This document shows positions 1 to 5,334 of a stretch of 5,334 nucleotides of DNA, in pieces. The stretch covers positions 2,297 to 7,630 of the forward strand of contig JAACJX010000475.1 of NCBI GenBank assembly GCA_014237545.1. Reading direction: 5' to 3'. The DNA comes from Ardenticatenia bacterium (lineage in GTDB: Bacteria; Chloroflexota; Anaerolineae; Promineifilales; Promineifilaceae). The notes under the pieces were generated by a model. The model did not search any database and was not told the DNA's origin. It saw nothing but the letters and a program-made list of their open reading frames with translations. Positions within the stretch are counted from its first letter, which is position 1. Every line of letters starts with the position of its first letter. The position numbers and the translations under genes are program-made.

Positions 1-407
1 TTGTAGTAGACGATGTCGGAGACGTTACCCTTGATGCCGAAGCTGAACGGCGCGCTGAGGGCGACCCCGTCAGTGACGTCGAACTCGACCCAGGTGTTGA
101 GCGGAGCCGGGCCGGGGCTGTCGAGCGGCGTGCCGGTGATGGCCGGGTCATTGTTCCAGGTGATAGTACCCTCAAGCCAGTTATTGTCGACGGCGTAGAT
201 GCTGCCGGCGTTGGTGCTGGCGTCGGTCACGTAGAGGCGCAGCGTGGCGCTTTCGACCTGGGCGCATCCAAGAGGGCTGGTGTCGAATTTGAGGAAGCTG
301 TAGAGGTCGGCCGCGGCTTCCTTGACGCGCAGGGTGGTGGCCGTGCCGTATTTTGTCGTCGGGTTGGCCGATGAGGTGTAGGCGTCGGCGATGGGGGTGA
401 GGGTGAG
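1..407 (-). other. DNRLRE (CBM96-like) domain, C-terminal part outside the window
   Basis: From about residue 1289 the protein reads TLTPIADAYTSSANPTTKYG, then TTLRVKE, FLKFDTSPL, VESATLRLYVTDAS, WLEGTITWNNDPA, TWVEFDVTDGV and FGIKGNVSDIVYY. This order matches the DNRLRE domain found in many secreted bacterial proteins and related to the CBM96 carbohydrate-binding group. In the family the domain normally closes a few residues later with an SRE/SKE-like motif, so only a short end seems to be missing. Carbohydrate binding is a family-level possibility and is not shown here. Hand-counted GC at third positions is about 51 of 60 in its start, higher than in the preceding TIG domains. Confidence 0.85.
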
Positions 408-3400
408 GGTCTGGGTCTGAAGTGGGGAAACGGTGAAGTCGATCGCACTAGTGACCGAACCGGCAAACGACGTAACGACTATCGGGCCCGTTTCGGCCCC
501 GACTGGCACGGCGACTTCGATCTCGGTATTTGAGATCAGGCTAAAGTCGGGCGCGGGTACGTTGTTGAACGCGACCACCAATACTTCCTGCAGTGTCGTG
601 CCGCTGATTGTCACTACAGTGCCCACGACGCCCGACACCGGCGTGAAACCGGTGATCGTGGGGAGCACATGAAAGAAGTCGTCGCTTGTCGCCTCGCCAG
701 CCTCGGTGATCACCGTGATCGGGCCGCTGACGGCCGTTGCCGGTACGACGACATCGATTTGGGTGTCCGACACCTCGCTGAACCTCGTCGCCGACTGATC
801 ACCAAACAATATCTGCGTTACCTGGGTGAAGCCATTGCCAGTCAAAGTCACGACGGAGCCAACGGGACCGGTTGTGGGGTCGAAATCGGTGATCGTTGGG
901 GCTGCTAGGACGGTGAAATTGGCTGCGCTCGTCGCTATGCCGCCCGGGGTTGTGACAGCAATCTTGCCGGTTGTCGCCCCGGTCGGTACAGCCGCGGTTA
1001 TCTGGGTGACAGAGTCGACCGTGAACGAGACGGCACTGACGCTGTTGAAGGTGACGGCTGTTGCACCGGTGAAGTTCGCACCGGTGATGGTCACCGATGT
1101 GCCAATAGGGCCTCTGGGCGGACCAAAGCTACCAATTGTGGGTGCTGGAATGACTCTGAAGTCGTCGATGCTCTCGCCCGTGCCGCTAGGCGTCGTGACC
1201 TGGATCTTACCTGTTGTTGCCCCGTCCGGAACTGTCGCTGAGATTTGGGTGGATGAGTAAGCGGTGAAAGCGGCTGTGGCCATACCGTTGAAGCTGACCG
1301 CGGTCACATCTGCCAGGCTAGTGCCCGTGATGCTAACGACAGTTCCGACTGGCCCAGACGTGGGTGTGAAGCTCGTCACGGCTACCGGCAGAGTAACCGA
1401 CACGTATGCCGTTTTGGTCTCGATGTCACTAGCGGTTGGGTTGGTTACGGTCAGGCTGACATCGTAGCTGCCTGCGGTGAGGTACACATGCGTGGGGTGC
1501 TGTTCCGTACTGGTCTCTCCGTCGCCAAAGTTCCATAGCCAAGCAGTTGGGAATCCGGTGGAGGCGTCACCGAAGTTAACGGTCAGCGGTGCATCACCCG
1601 TCGTGGGGTCGGCAACAAAGTCCGCCACCGGAGTGGGATACAGTGGCTCTTCCATGGTGCTCGCGGGCGGCTCGGTAACGTCAATGAAATCATCGCCATC
1701 CAGATCGACGCGCAGGTCAGCCGCTTCGTCCGGGGAGAGGACGATTGTGGCGGTTGACGTCGCTGCGTCCCAATCTGTGGGGACATCGTAGGTGAGCGTC
1801 ACGACATTATCCGTCGCACCATCTACAAACTCAACAACGACAAGCGGGCTACTTACGACGACTTGCACCCCCTGTTCTGAATCACCAGGGACGTCACAGC
1901 CCTCCAGGTAGAAGTGGTACTTCTGCTGGAATTGTCCTGCGTCGCCGTGGAGAATAGTCGTCGTTCGCGACAAGGTAACGTTTCGGATGGCTTCGACTGC
2001 GTCGATCCCATCGTGCAGTGAGCCACCGACCCAGCCCCATTTCTCTCCCGTGTCGGTGTTTTCGATGCCCAGACGGCAGTCGAGACCTGTGCTGATACGC
2101 GGCTTGCCCTTGTTGTGCTCGGCTTGTTCGTCAAACGCTAATTGGGACGACCACCACAGCGGGTCGTACCACTTCGGATTGTCCACTGCGGGTGTACGGG
2201 CGGGTGAGGATGGGCCGCTGAAGCCGACGCGGGCCCTGAAATCCTTCTCACCCCAGTGGCCGGCGAACGCCAGCCAGGCGGCCGAGTCAAGGCTGACCAT
2301 TTGGGCTATAGGTCGCCACTCCTCGTACTCGTAACTCGAATCGCCGGCGGTTGTGTCGCGACCTAGCAGATAGCTACCCGGATAGAAGTAGCTGGCATGC
2401 GAGCCAAGGCCGGGGTAGACGATCGGGTGGTCGCCGGACTTGGCCACATTGTCCCATTCTCGTTTGCTACCCTCTTTATGCTGGGCGTAGGCAACGGACT
2501 CAGGCTGGCCCACCTCATCAAGCTCGACCTGGACCATCTCCCAGTCGCCTTCGTGCTTGTTCAACCATTGATTGTAATAGTAGTATATCCAGTACTGAAC
2601 GACGTGGGGACCGTCACTCCGATCGTCCGGCGTAACGCGGGCGTACACCACCGGGTTTTGCTGAGCGGCGCCCATGACATTCATCTCGAAATAGTGCTGT
2701 GATCCGGTGTCTCCAGCGCCGGTGGGATTCCCGCGGAAGTCGATGTAGGCGTCGGCTTCATCCTTCCAGGACGGTGAGGCCAGCAACGATACGGTCACGT
2801 CCTCAGAAGTCTCGCAATTGGCGTTTAGCCCGGGCTGCCGCTTCAGACAAGTGGCGTGACTGAGGGCCAGGTCCACGCTCATCGGCACCATCCAGTCATC
2901 GGTGTGCATACGAATGATGGGGGCGTAGTCATTGGCCAACTTCTGCATCCAGTTGTCTTGCCGCTCGTGGACGAAGATATCGCTGTAGCCGTTAGTGTCT
3001 TCGGGGACGAGGTTGGAGGCGAAGGACTGGAACGCCACGAAGCGGCCGTCGGCCGAGATCGCTGTGCCGAACGAATCCCCATTTCCCTTCGCGCCGTAGG
3101 AGTCAACCGAAACGCGTGACGTCACCCCGGTTTGCCGGTCGTGAACGAAGATTTCATCTCGGGTTTCATAGCCGCCGGGGAAGAGGTAGGACCAGGCCGC
3201 GAACGCCACGAAGCGGCCGTCGGCCGAGATCCTTGATTCGCCCACATGCCACTTTCCCAGCGCTCCGGAGAAGTCAACCGAAATACCTGACGTCGCCCCG
3301 GTTTGCCGGTCGTGAACGAAGATATCCGGTTGGCTGTTAGTGTCGCCGGGAACGAGGTTGGAGGCGCCGGACTTGAACGCCACGAAGCGGCCGTCGGCTG

Positions 3401-4271
3401 AGATCGTTGGGTCATCCGACAATGAATTTCCCTGCGTGCCGGAGGAGTCGACCGAAACGCGTGTCGTCGCCCCGGTCTGCCGGTCGTGGACAAAGATATC
3501 AGTGTGGCCGTTGGTGTCGTCGGGAACGAGGTTGGTGGAATTGGAAGGGAACGCCACGAAGCGGCCGTCGGCCGAGATCGCTGGAACGTGCGAATACTCA
3601 TTTCCCTGGGCACCAGAGGAGTCGACCGAGACGCGTGTCGTTGCCCCGGTTTGCCGGTCGTGAACGAAGATATCAAATTGGCCGTTAGTGTCGCCAGGAA
3701 CAAGGTTGGAGGCGTCGGACATGAACGCCACGAAGCGGCCGTCGGCCGAGATCGCTGCGTAGGCCGAAACCCCATTTCCTTGCGCGCCAGAGGAATCGAC
3801 CGAAATGCGTGTTGTCGCCCCGGTTTGCCGGTCGTGAACGAAGATATCACCTTCGCCGTTAGTGTCTCCGGGCACGAGGTTGGAGTCGTCGGAATAGAAC
3901 AATACGAAGCGGCCATCGGCCGATATCTCTGGGAAGAACGCACCTATAATTACCTGTGCACCGGAGGAGTTGACCGAAACGCGTGTCGTTTCTCCCGTTT
4001 GCCGGTCGTGAACGAAGATATCAGAAGTTGCGTTAGTGTCGCCGGCAACGAGGTTGGAGGCGTTGGACTGGAATGCCACGAAGCGGCCGTCGGCTGAGAT
4101 CGCAGATAAGTTCGAGTCTTCGTTTCCCTCCATGCCGGAGGAGTCGACCGAGACTCGGGTTGTTGTTCCAACACTAGTTTGTGCCTCAACTGCTTTTCTC
4201 GGGCCAAGCCCAATCACTACCAAGCACAAAAATATACCGGTTAAAGTAACAATAAATGCACGAGATTTCAT
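1..4271 (-). CDS. Giant secreted multidomain protein: signal peptide, 7-blade propeller, Vps62-like, PKD, 4x IPT/TIG, DNRLRE (C-terminus cut by window edge)
   Basis: I read this as one continuous frame of 1423 codons with no stop; the frame at the start agrees with that at the left edge, so there is no net frameshift. The ATG at 4271 has a GGAGG five bases upstream. Residues 1-30 form a signal peptide: Lys/Arg near the N-terminus, a hydrophobic stretch of about residues 6-23, then VEA|QT as a likely signal peptidase I site; there is no lipobox. Order after that: seven propeller blades (37-441), Vps62/DUF946-like region (about 442-707), linker with a DLDGDDFID loop (856-864), PKD (880-959, WNFGDG at 913-918), four IPT/TIG domains (962-1281) and a DNRLRE domain (from about 1289). 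All these modules are typical of exported binding or adhesion proteins. No catalytic site is evident and the substrate is unknown. The missing C-terminus could carry more DNRLRE, an anchor or a sorting signal. Module calls are from remembered family patterns, not a search. Confidence 0.93.
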   Translation of the reverse strand, partial: MKSRAFIVTLTGIFLCLVVIGLGPRKAVEAQTSVGTTTRVSVDSSGMEGNEDSNLSAISADGRFVAFQSNASNLVAGDTNATSDIFVHDRQTGETTRVSVNSSGAQVIIGAFFPEISADGRFVLFYSDDSNLVPGDTNGEGDIFVHDRQTGATTRISVDSSGAQGNGVSAYAAISADGRFVAFMSDASNLVPGDTNGQFDIFVHDRQTGATTRVSVDSSGAQGNEYSHVPAISADGRFVAFPSNSTNLVPDDTNGHTDIFVHDRQTGATTRVSVDSSGTQGNSLSDDPTISADGRFVAFKSGASNLVPGDTNSQPDIFVHDRQTGATSGISVDFSGALGKWHVGESRISADGRFVAFAAWSYLFPGGYETRDEIFVHDRQTGVTSRVSVDSYGAKGNGDSFGTAISADGRFVAFQSFASNLVPEDTNGYSDIFVHERQDNWMQKLANDYAPIIRMHTDDWMVPMSVDLALSHATCLKRQPGLNANCETSEDVTVSLLASPSWKDEADAYIDFRGNPTGAGDTGSQHYFEMNVMGAAQQNPVVYARVTPDDRSDGPHVVQYWIYYYYNQWLNKHEGDWEMVQVELDEVGQPESVAYAQHKEGSKREWDNVAKSGDHPIVYPGLGSHASYFYPGSYLLGRDTTAGDSSYEYEEWRPIAQMVSLDSAAWLAFAGHWGEKDFRARVGFSGPSSPARTPAVDNPKWYDPLWWSSQLAFDEQAEHNKGKPRISTGLDCRLGIENTDTGEKWGWVGGSLHDGIDAVEAIRNVTLSRTTTILHGDAGQFQQKYHFYLEGCDVPGDSEQGVQVVVSSPLVVVEFVDGATDNVVTLTYDVPTDWDAATSTATIVLSPDEAADLRVDLDGDDFIDVTEPPASTMEEPLYPTPVADFVADPTTGDAPLTVNFGDASTGFPTAWLWNFGDGETSTEQHPTHVYLTAGSYDVSLTVTNPTASDIETKTAYVSVTLPVAVTSFTPTSGPVGTVVSITGTSLADVTAVSFNGMATAAFTAYSSTQISATVPDGATTGKIQVTTPSGTGESIDDFRVIPAPTIGSFGPPRGPIGTSVTITGANFTGATAVTFNSVSAVSFTVDSVTQITAAVPTGATTGKIAVTTPGGIATSAANFTVLAAPTITDFDPTTGPVGSVVTLTGNGFTQVTQILFGDQSATRFSEVSDTQIDVVVPATAVSGPITVITEAGEATSDDFFHVLPTITGFTPVSGVVGTVVTISGTTLQEVLVVAFNNVPAPDFSLISNTEIEVAVPVGAETGPIVVTSFAGSVTSAIDFTVSPLQTQTLTLTPIADAYTSSANPTTKYGTATTLRVKEAAADLYSFLKFDTSPLGCAQVESATLRLYVTDASTNAGSIYAVDNNWLEGTITWNNDPAITGTPLDSPGPAPLNTWVEFDVTDGVALSAPFSFGIKGNVSDIVYY
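429..1388 (-). repeat. Four tandem IPT/TIG domains within the large secreted protein
   Basis: Residues 962-1042, 1044-1123, 1125-1202 and 1204-1281 each follow the IPT/TIG pattern: an opening PxIxxFxPxxGPVGT, then VxITGxxF, a central xVxFN, an S-x-TQI/TEI-x-x-x-VP step, and a closing GxIxVTxxxG-x-x-x-S-x-x-x-F-x-V. Such Ig-like domains occur in tandem in surface and adhesion proteins. Domains 1 and 2 share an almost identical GATTGKI-x-VTTP segment, which suggests a more recent duplication of that pair. Domains 3 and 4 are more diverged. Confidence 0.92.
1395..1634 (-). other. PKD domain within the large secreted protein
   Basis: Residues 880-959 begin PVADFVADPTTGDAPLTVNF, carry the hallmark WNFGDG at 913-918, and continue with THVYLTAGSYDVSLTVTN. 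This is the classic PKD Ig-like fold, normally a spacer or binding module in extracellular proteins. It follows a linker with an acidic DxDGDxxxD loop (856-864) and directly precedes the TIG array. Confidence 0.93.
2151..2948 (-). other. Vps62/DUF946-like domain within the large secreted protein
   Basis: Residues about 442-707 contain, in order, QYWIYYYYN, HEGDWEMVQVEL (His573 to Glu578 for HEGDWE), SVAYAQH (His598), a conserved HPIVYP, and GSHASYF (623-629, His625), followed by a Trp/Tyr-rich end (WYDPLWW, to 707). This succession of HxGDWE, QH, then GSHA resembles the Vps62-related (DUF946) family of fungal Vps62, plant proteins and some bacterial proteins. The biochemical role of that family is not established as far as I know. 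Two cysteines (475, 486) just before the core could form a disulfide in an exported protein. NPP1-type necrosis proteins have a somewhat similar HxxDWE motif and are the main alternative, but the GSHASYF block fits Vps62 better. Confidence 0.7.
2949..4163 (-). repeat. Seven tandem 174-bp repeats encoding a PD40/TolB-like beta-propeller
   Basis: Residues 37-441 are seven copies of a 58-residue unit, one of them 57. The consensus is TTRVSVDSSGAQGN, a variable patch of about six residues, ISADGRFVAF, SNLVPGDTNG and DIFVHDRQTG. The repeated ttgccggtc motif on the plus strand recurs at 3132, 3303, 3477, 3651, 3825 and 3999, spaced 171 then 174 bases, and a variant lies at 2958. Blades 3 and 4 match at 45 of 58 residues by hand count. 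The pattern resembles PD40/WD40-like propeller repeats of secreted TolB-type proteins, and seven is a usual blade number for a closed ring. Blade 6 (residues 327-383) is the most divergent. Blade 7 ends in VHERQDN and runs directly into the next domain. Confidence 0.93.
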
Positions 4272-4276
4272 CCCAT

Positions 4277-4281
4277 CCTCC
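4277..4281 (-). promoter_or_regulatory. Shine-Dalgarno site for the large secreted protein
   Basis: On the minus strand GGAGG lies five bases before the ATG at 4271. An overlapping ATG at 4276 is out of frame and too close to the GGAGG, so this site fixes the start at 4271, which also gives an intact signal peptide. Confidence 0.85.
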
Positions 4282-4349
4282 AAACCCAAATAAAGCCTTT
4301 CCAAGGAGCGCAACGTAGAACCGGCAACAAAGAGAAAAGCGCTACCCTA

Positions 4350-4377
4350 ATCTTACCTGTGGGTAACACCCCGTCAA
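4350..4377 (-). promoter_or_regulatory. Candidate sigma-70-type promoter of the large secreted protein
   Basis: Read on the minus strand, TTGACG (4372-4377, five of six to the TTGACA consensus) is followed after 16 bases by TAAGAT (4350-4355, four of six to TATAAT). Transcription would start near 4343 and give a leader of about 70 bases before the ATG. The spacer holds a short GGGT/ACCC inverted repeat that could be a protein site. Prediction from consensus only. Confidence 0.5.
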
Positions 4378-4391
4378 TCGAGGTCTGTCAC

Positions 4392-4421
4392 AAAAAACGC
4401 CGACGAAAATCATATGTCGGC
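4392..4421 (-). terminator. Terminator-like hairpin, minus strand, just upstream of the promoter
   Basis: On the minus strand GCCGAC (4416-4421), an 11-base AT-rich loop, GTCGGC (4399-4404), one G and then six T residues (4392-4397) form the layout of a rho-independent terminator with a 6-bp perfect stem. It lies about 15 bases upstream of the predicted -35 box, so it would stop incoming minus-strand transcription before the promoter. If the true promoter were further upstream, it would instead act as a leader attenuator. Confidence 0.6.
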
Positions 4422-4559
4422 AAATAAAATAATTACCTTGCTTGCCCCTCCCCCAAACCCCGCTAAAATCACCTAACCCAGTCGCTCAACAAGTCACTGA
4501 AGGGCTGTGGAAATATCGCGCCAACGACGCATCGCATCGCACCCAGACTGCCGCCACAT

Positions 4560-4597
4560 AAAAAACGCCACGAACGGTCCTTCCGGATGTTCGCGGC
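4560..4597 (-). terminator. Second terminator-like hairpin, minus strand
   Basis: On the minus strand GCCGCGAAC (4589-4597) pairs with GTTCGTGGC (4567-4575) in a 9-bp stem around a 13-base loop that may pair further (TCC/GGA). One G and six T residues (4560-4565) follow. One pair is G-U in the minus-strand RNA but A-C in plus-strand RNA, which favours minus-strand function. No minus-strand gene is visible upstream, so the transcript it ends is unknown. Confidence 0.6.
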
Positions 4598-4711
4598 TGT
4601 TGGGCGAATAAGGGCGAGAAAGATGGGAGGGGACTGACCGGCTACGCGACTGGAACACCCCCGGCCATCCGCTAAGACGGGTAGCCATAGAGGCTAGTAT
4701 AGACAGTAACC

Positions 4712-4729
4712 TGTTGCACCCTTGCAACA
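4712..4729. promoter_or_regulatory. Perfect inverted repeat upstream of the HTH-STAND gene, possible operator
   Basis: TGTTGCA (4712-4718) and TGCAACA (4723-4729) are exact reverse complements separated by CCCT. The repeat ends 21 bases before the ATG at 4751 and has no T-run after it, so it is not a terminator. Its place between a possible -10 region and the start codon suits an operator, perhaps for autoregulation by the HTH protein it precedes. That role is inferred. Confidence 0.4.
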
Positions 4730-4750
4730 ATATCCGCGGCACTTTTTGGG

Positions 4751-5334
4751 ATGGATAGCCACACTTTCTCCGAGCTGCTCAGCGCCACCCTCGACGCCCA
4801 CGGCATGTCGCCGGGCGAGGCGGCGCGCGCCCTGAAGGCGTTGGGCGTGAAGATCGACCGCGGCACGCTGACCCGCTGGCGCAACGGCGACACGACGCCC
4901 AGCGTCGACAAGATCGAGGTTATCCGGCGGCTGCCCGACGCGTTGGGCATGGCCTCGGCCGAGCGATCGACCTTTCTCCAGGCGGCCAGCCAGGCGCTCG
5001 ACTTCGCCGTTGTGCGCGAGCGGCCGCGGCCCGGGACGGCCGTCGCGCTGGCCCAGCGCATCCACTTCGGCGCGGACGTGCTGCCGCCCTTTGCCGGGCG
5101 CGAGGCGGAACTGGCCCTGCTGCAGAAGCGCGTCCGCAATCGGCAGTCGGTGCTCATCACCGGCCTGGGCGGCATCGGCAAGACGCGGCTGGCGCAGGAG
5201 GTGCTGCGCTCCTCGGCCGGCTACTTCGCCCACGGCTGCGAGTACCTGACCCTGACGGCCGAGCAGGAGAGCGACCAGATCATCCACAACGTCGCCCAGT
5301 TGCTGGGCGTGCCGCTGCCCGGCGGCAGCCTCAC
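4751..5334 (+). CDS. Helix-turn-helix STAND/NB-ARC-type NTPase (C-terminus cut by window edge)
   Basis: The 194 visible codons begin at the first in-frame start after a TAG at 4700. No clear Shine-Dalgarno is present; only GGG abuts the ATG. Residues about 5-68 look like an XRE-type helix-turn-helix, with GTLTRWRNGDTTPSVDKI (38-55) as the recognition-helix part. A linker leads to FAGREAELALL (114-124), the usual entry to STAND ATPases, then VLITGLGGIGKTRLA (134-148), a Walker A motif with Lys144 and Thr145. Walker B, the sensor regions and any TPR or WD40 repeats would lie beyond the edge. Proteins of this build are ATP-dependent switches, often transcription regulators and in some lineages antiphage sensors; the visible part does not decide between these. 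Codon use is strongly GC-ending (28 of the first 30 codons). The gene is divergent from the secreted protein gene, with the inverted repeat at 4712-4729 just ahead. Confidence 0.9.
   Translation, partial: MDSHTFSELLSATLDAHGMSPGEAARALKALGVKIDRGTLTRWRNGDTTPSVDKIEVIRRLPDALGMASAERSTFLQAASQALDFAVVRERPRPGTAVALAQRIHFGADVLPPFAGREAELALLQKRVRNRQSVLITGLGGIGKTRLAQEVLRSSAGYFAHGCEYLTLTAEQESDQIIHNVAQLLGVPLPGGSL

Larger units (their letters stand above)
4272..4750. other. Intergenic region between the divergent genes
   Basis: These 479 bases separate the two start codons. The part next to the large minus-strand gene (about 4272-4470) is clearly richer in A and T than the flanking genes and holds its ribosome binding site, candidate promoter and one terminator-like hairpin. 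The central part holds the second hairpin. The part near 4680-4750 holds an inverted repeat and AT-rich hexamers (TAGTAT, 4695-4700) that could serve a promoter for the plus-strand gene, although no good -35 box is placed to match. I see no tRNA, rRNA or recognisable riboswitch. A GTG-started frame on the minus strand (4494-4742, 82 codons) resembles no family I know and is not called as a gene. Confidence 0.7.

Noticed and set aside
826..1260. Plus-strand open frame of 144 codons
   Set aside because: It is antisense to the TIG domains, and its Val/Pro/Thr-rich product mirrors the Thr/Gly/Val coding of the opposite strand.
3122..3943. Minus-strand open frame of 273 codons with repeats, in another frame than the large gene
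   Set aside because: It lies inside the propeller array in a shifted frame. The repeat length of 174 is a multiple of three, so any frame open in one unit tends to stay open through all of them. Its Ser/Thr/Pro/Arg-rich product has no domain pattern.
3486..4097. Plus-strand open frame of 203 codons with repeated motifs
   Set aside because: It is antisense to the propeller repeats and periodic only because the DNA repeats. The true frame on the minus strand has a signal peptide, ribosome binding site and recognisable domains.
4272..4500. Possible riboswitch in the leader of the large gene
   Set aside because: I found no match to the conserved cores of the common riboswitch classes I can recall, and the predicted promoter lies downstream of the terminator-like hairpin.
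4391..4574. Direct repeat AAAAAACGCC at 4392 and 4560 as a possible mobile-element border
   Set aside because: Both copies are the T-run plus stem base of the two terminator-like hairpins, which explains the similarity. No transposase or terminal inverted repeats are present.
4494..4742. Minus-strand frame of 82 codons from a GTG start in the intergenic region
   Set aside because: No ribosome binding site, no family resemblance, and a terminator-like hairpin lies inside it. A decayed gene fragment remains possible but cannot be supported.
4672..5287. Two overlapping minus-strand open frames opposite the HTH-STAND gene
   Set aside because: Long antisense frames are expected in GC-rich coding DNA. 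The plus strand encodes clear HTH and Walker A motifs, whereas these frames show only Arg/Ala-rich sequence.

Overview
The window holds two genes, transcribed away from each other, with a 479-base intergenic region between them. The organism looks like a fairly high-GC environmental bacterium. The domain types (secreted 58-residue PD40-like propeller repeats, PKD, IPT/TIG and DNRLRE modules, plus a helix-turn-helix STAND NTPase) are a combination I associate with filamentous Chloroflexota, and less often Actinomycetota. That placement is an inference from gene content; there is no marker gene here.

Left and centre (1-4271, minus strand): one uninterrupted reading frame of 1423 visible codons that runs off the left edge. 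It has a signal peptide, seven tandem 58-residue beta-propeller blades (174-bp DNA repeats), a Vps62/DUF946-like domain, a linker with an EF-hand-like DxDGDxxxD loop, a PKD domain, four tandem IPT/TIG domains and the start of a DNRLRE domain. This is a very large exported multidomain protein, probably displayed at the cell surface or released, where it would bind polymers or partner proteins. No substrate can be named from the sequence. Many long open frames overlap this gene on both strands, but they are shadows of it.

Intergenic region (4272-4750): it carries a good Shine-Dalgarno site and a plausible sigma-70-type promoter for the minus-strand gene. Upstream of that promoter are two terminator-like hairpins, each followed by six T residues when read on the minus strand. 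An 18-base perfect inverted repeat lies just before the plus-strand gene.

Right (4751-5334, plus strand): the first 194 codons of a gene for a protein with an N-terminal helix-turn-helix and a STAND/NB-ARC-type P-loop ATPase (GLGGIGKTR), cut by the right edge. It could be a signalling ATPase or transcription regulator, perhaps acting on the shared intergenic region. Nothing in the sequence proves a functional link between the two genes.
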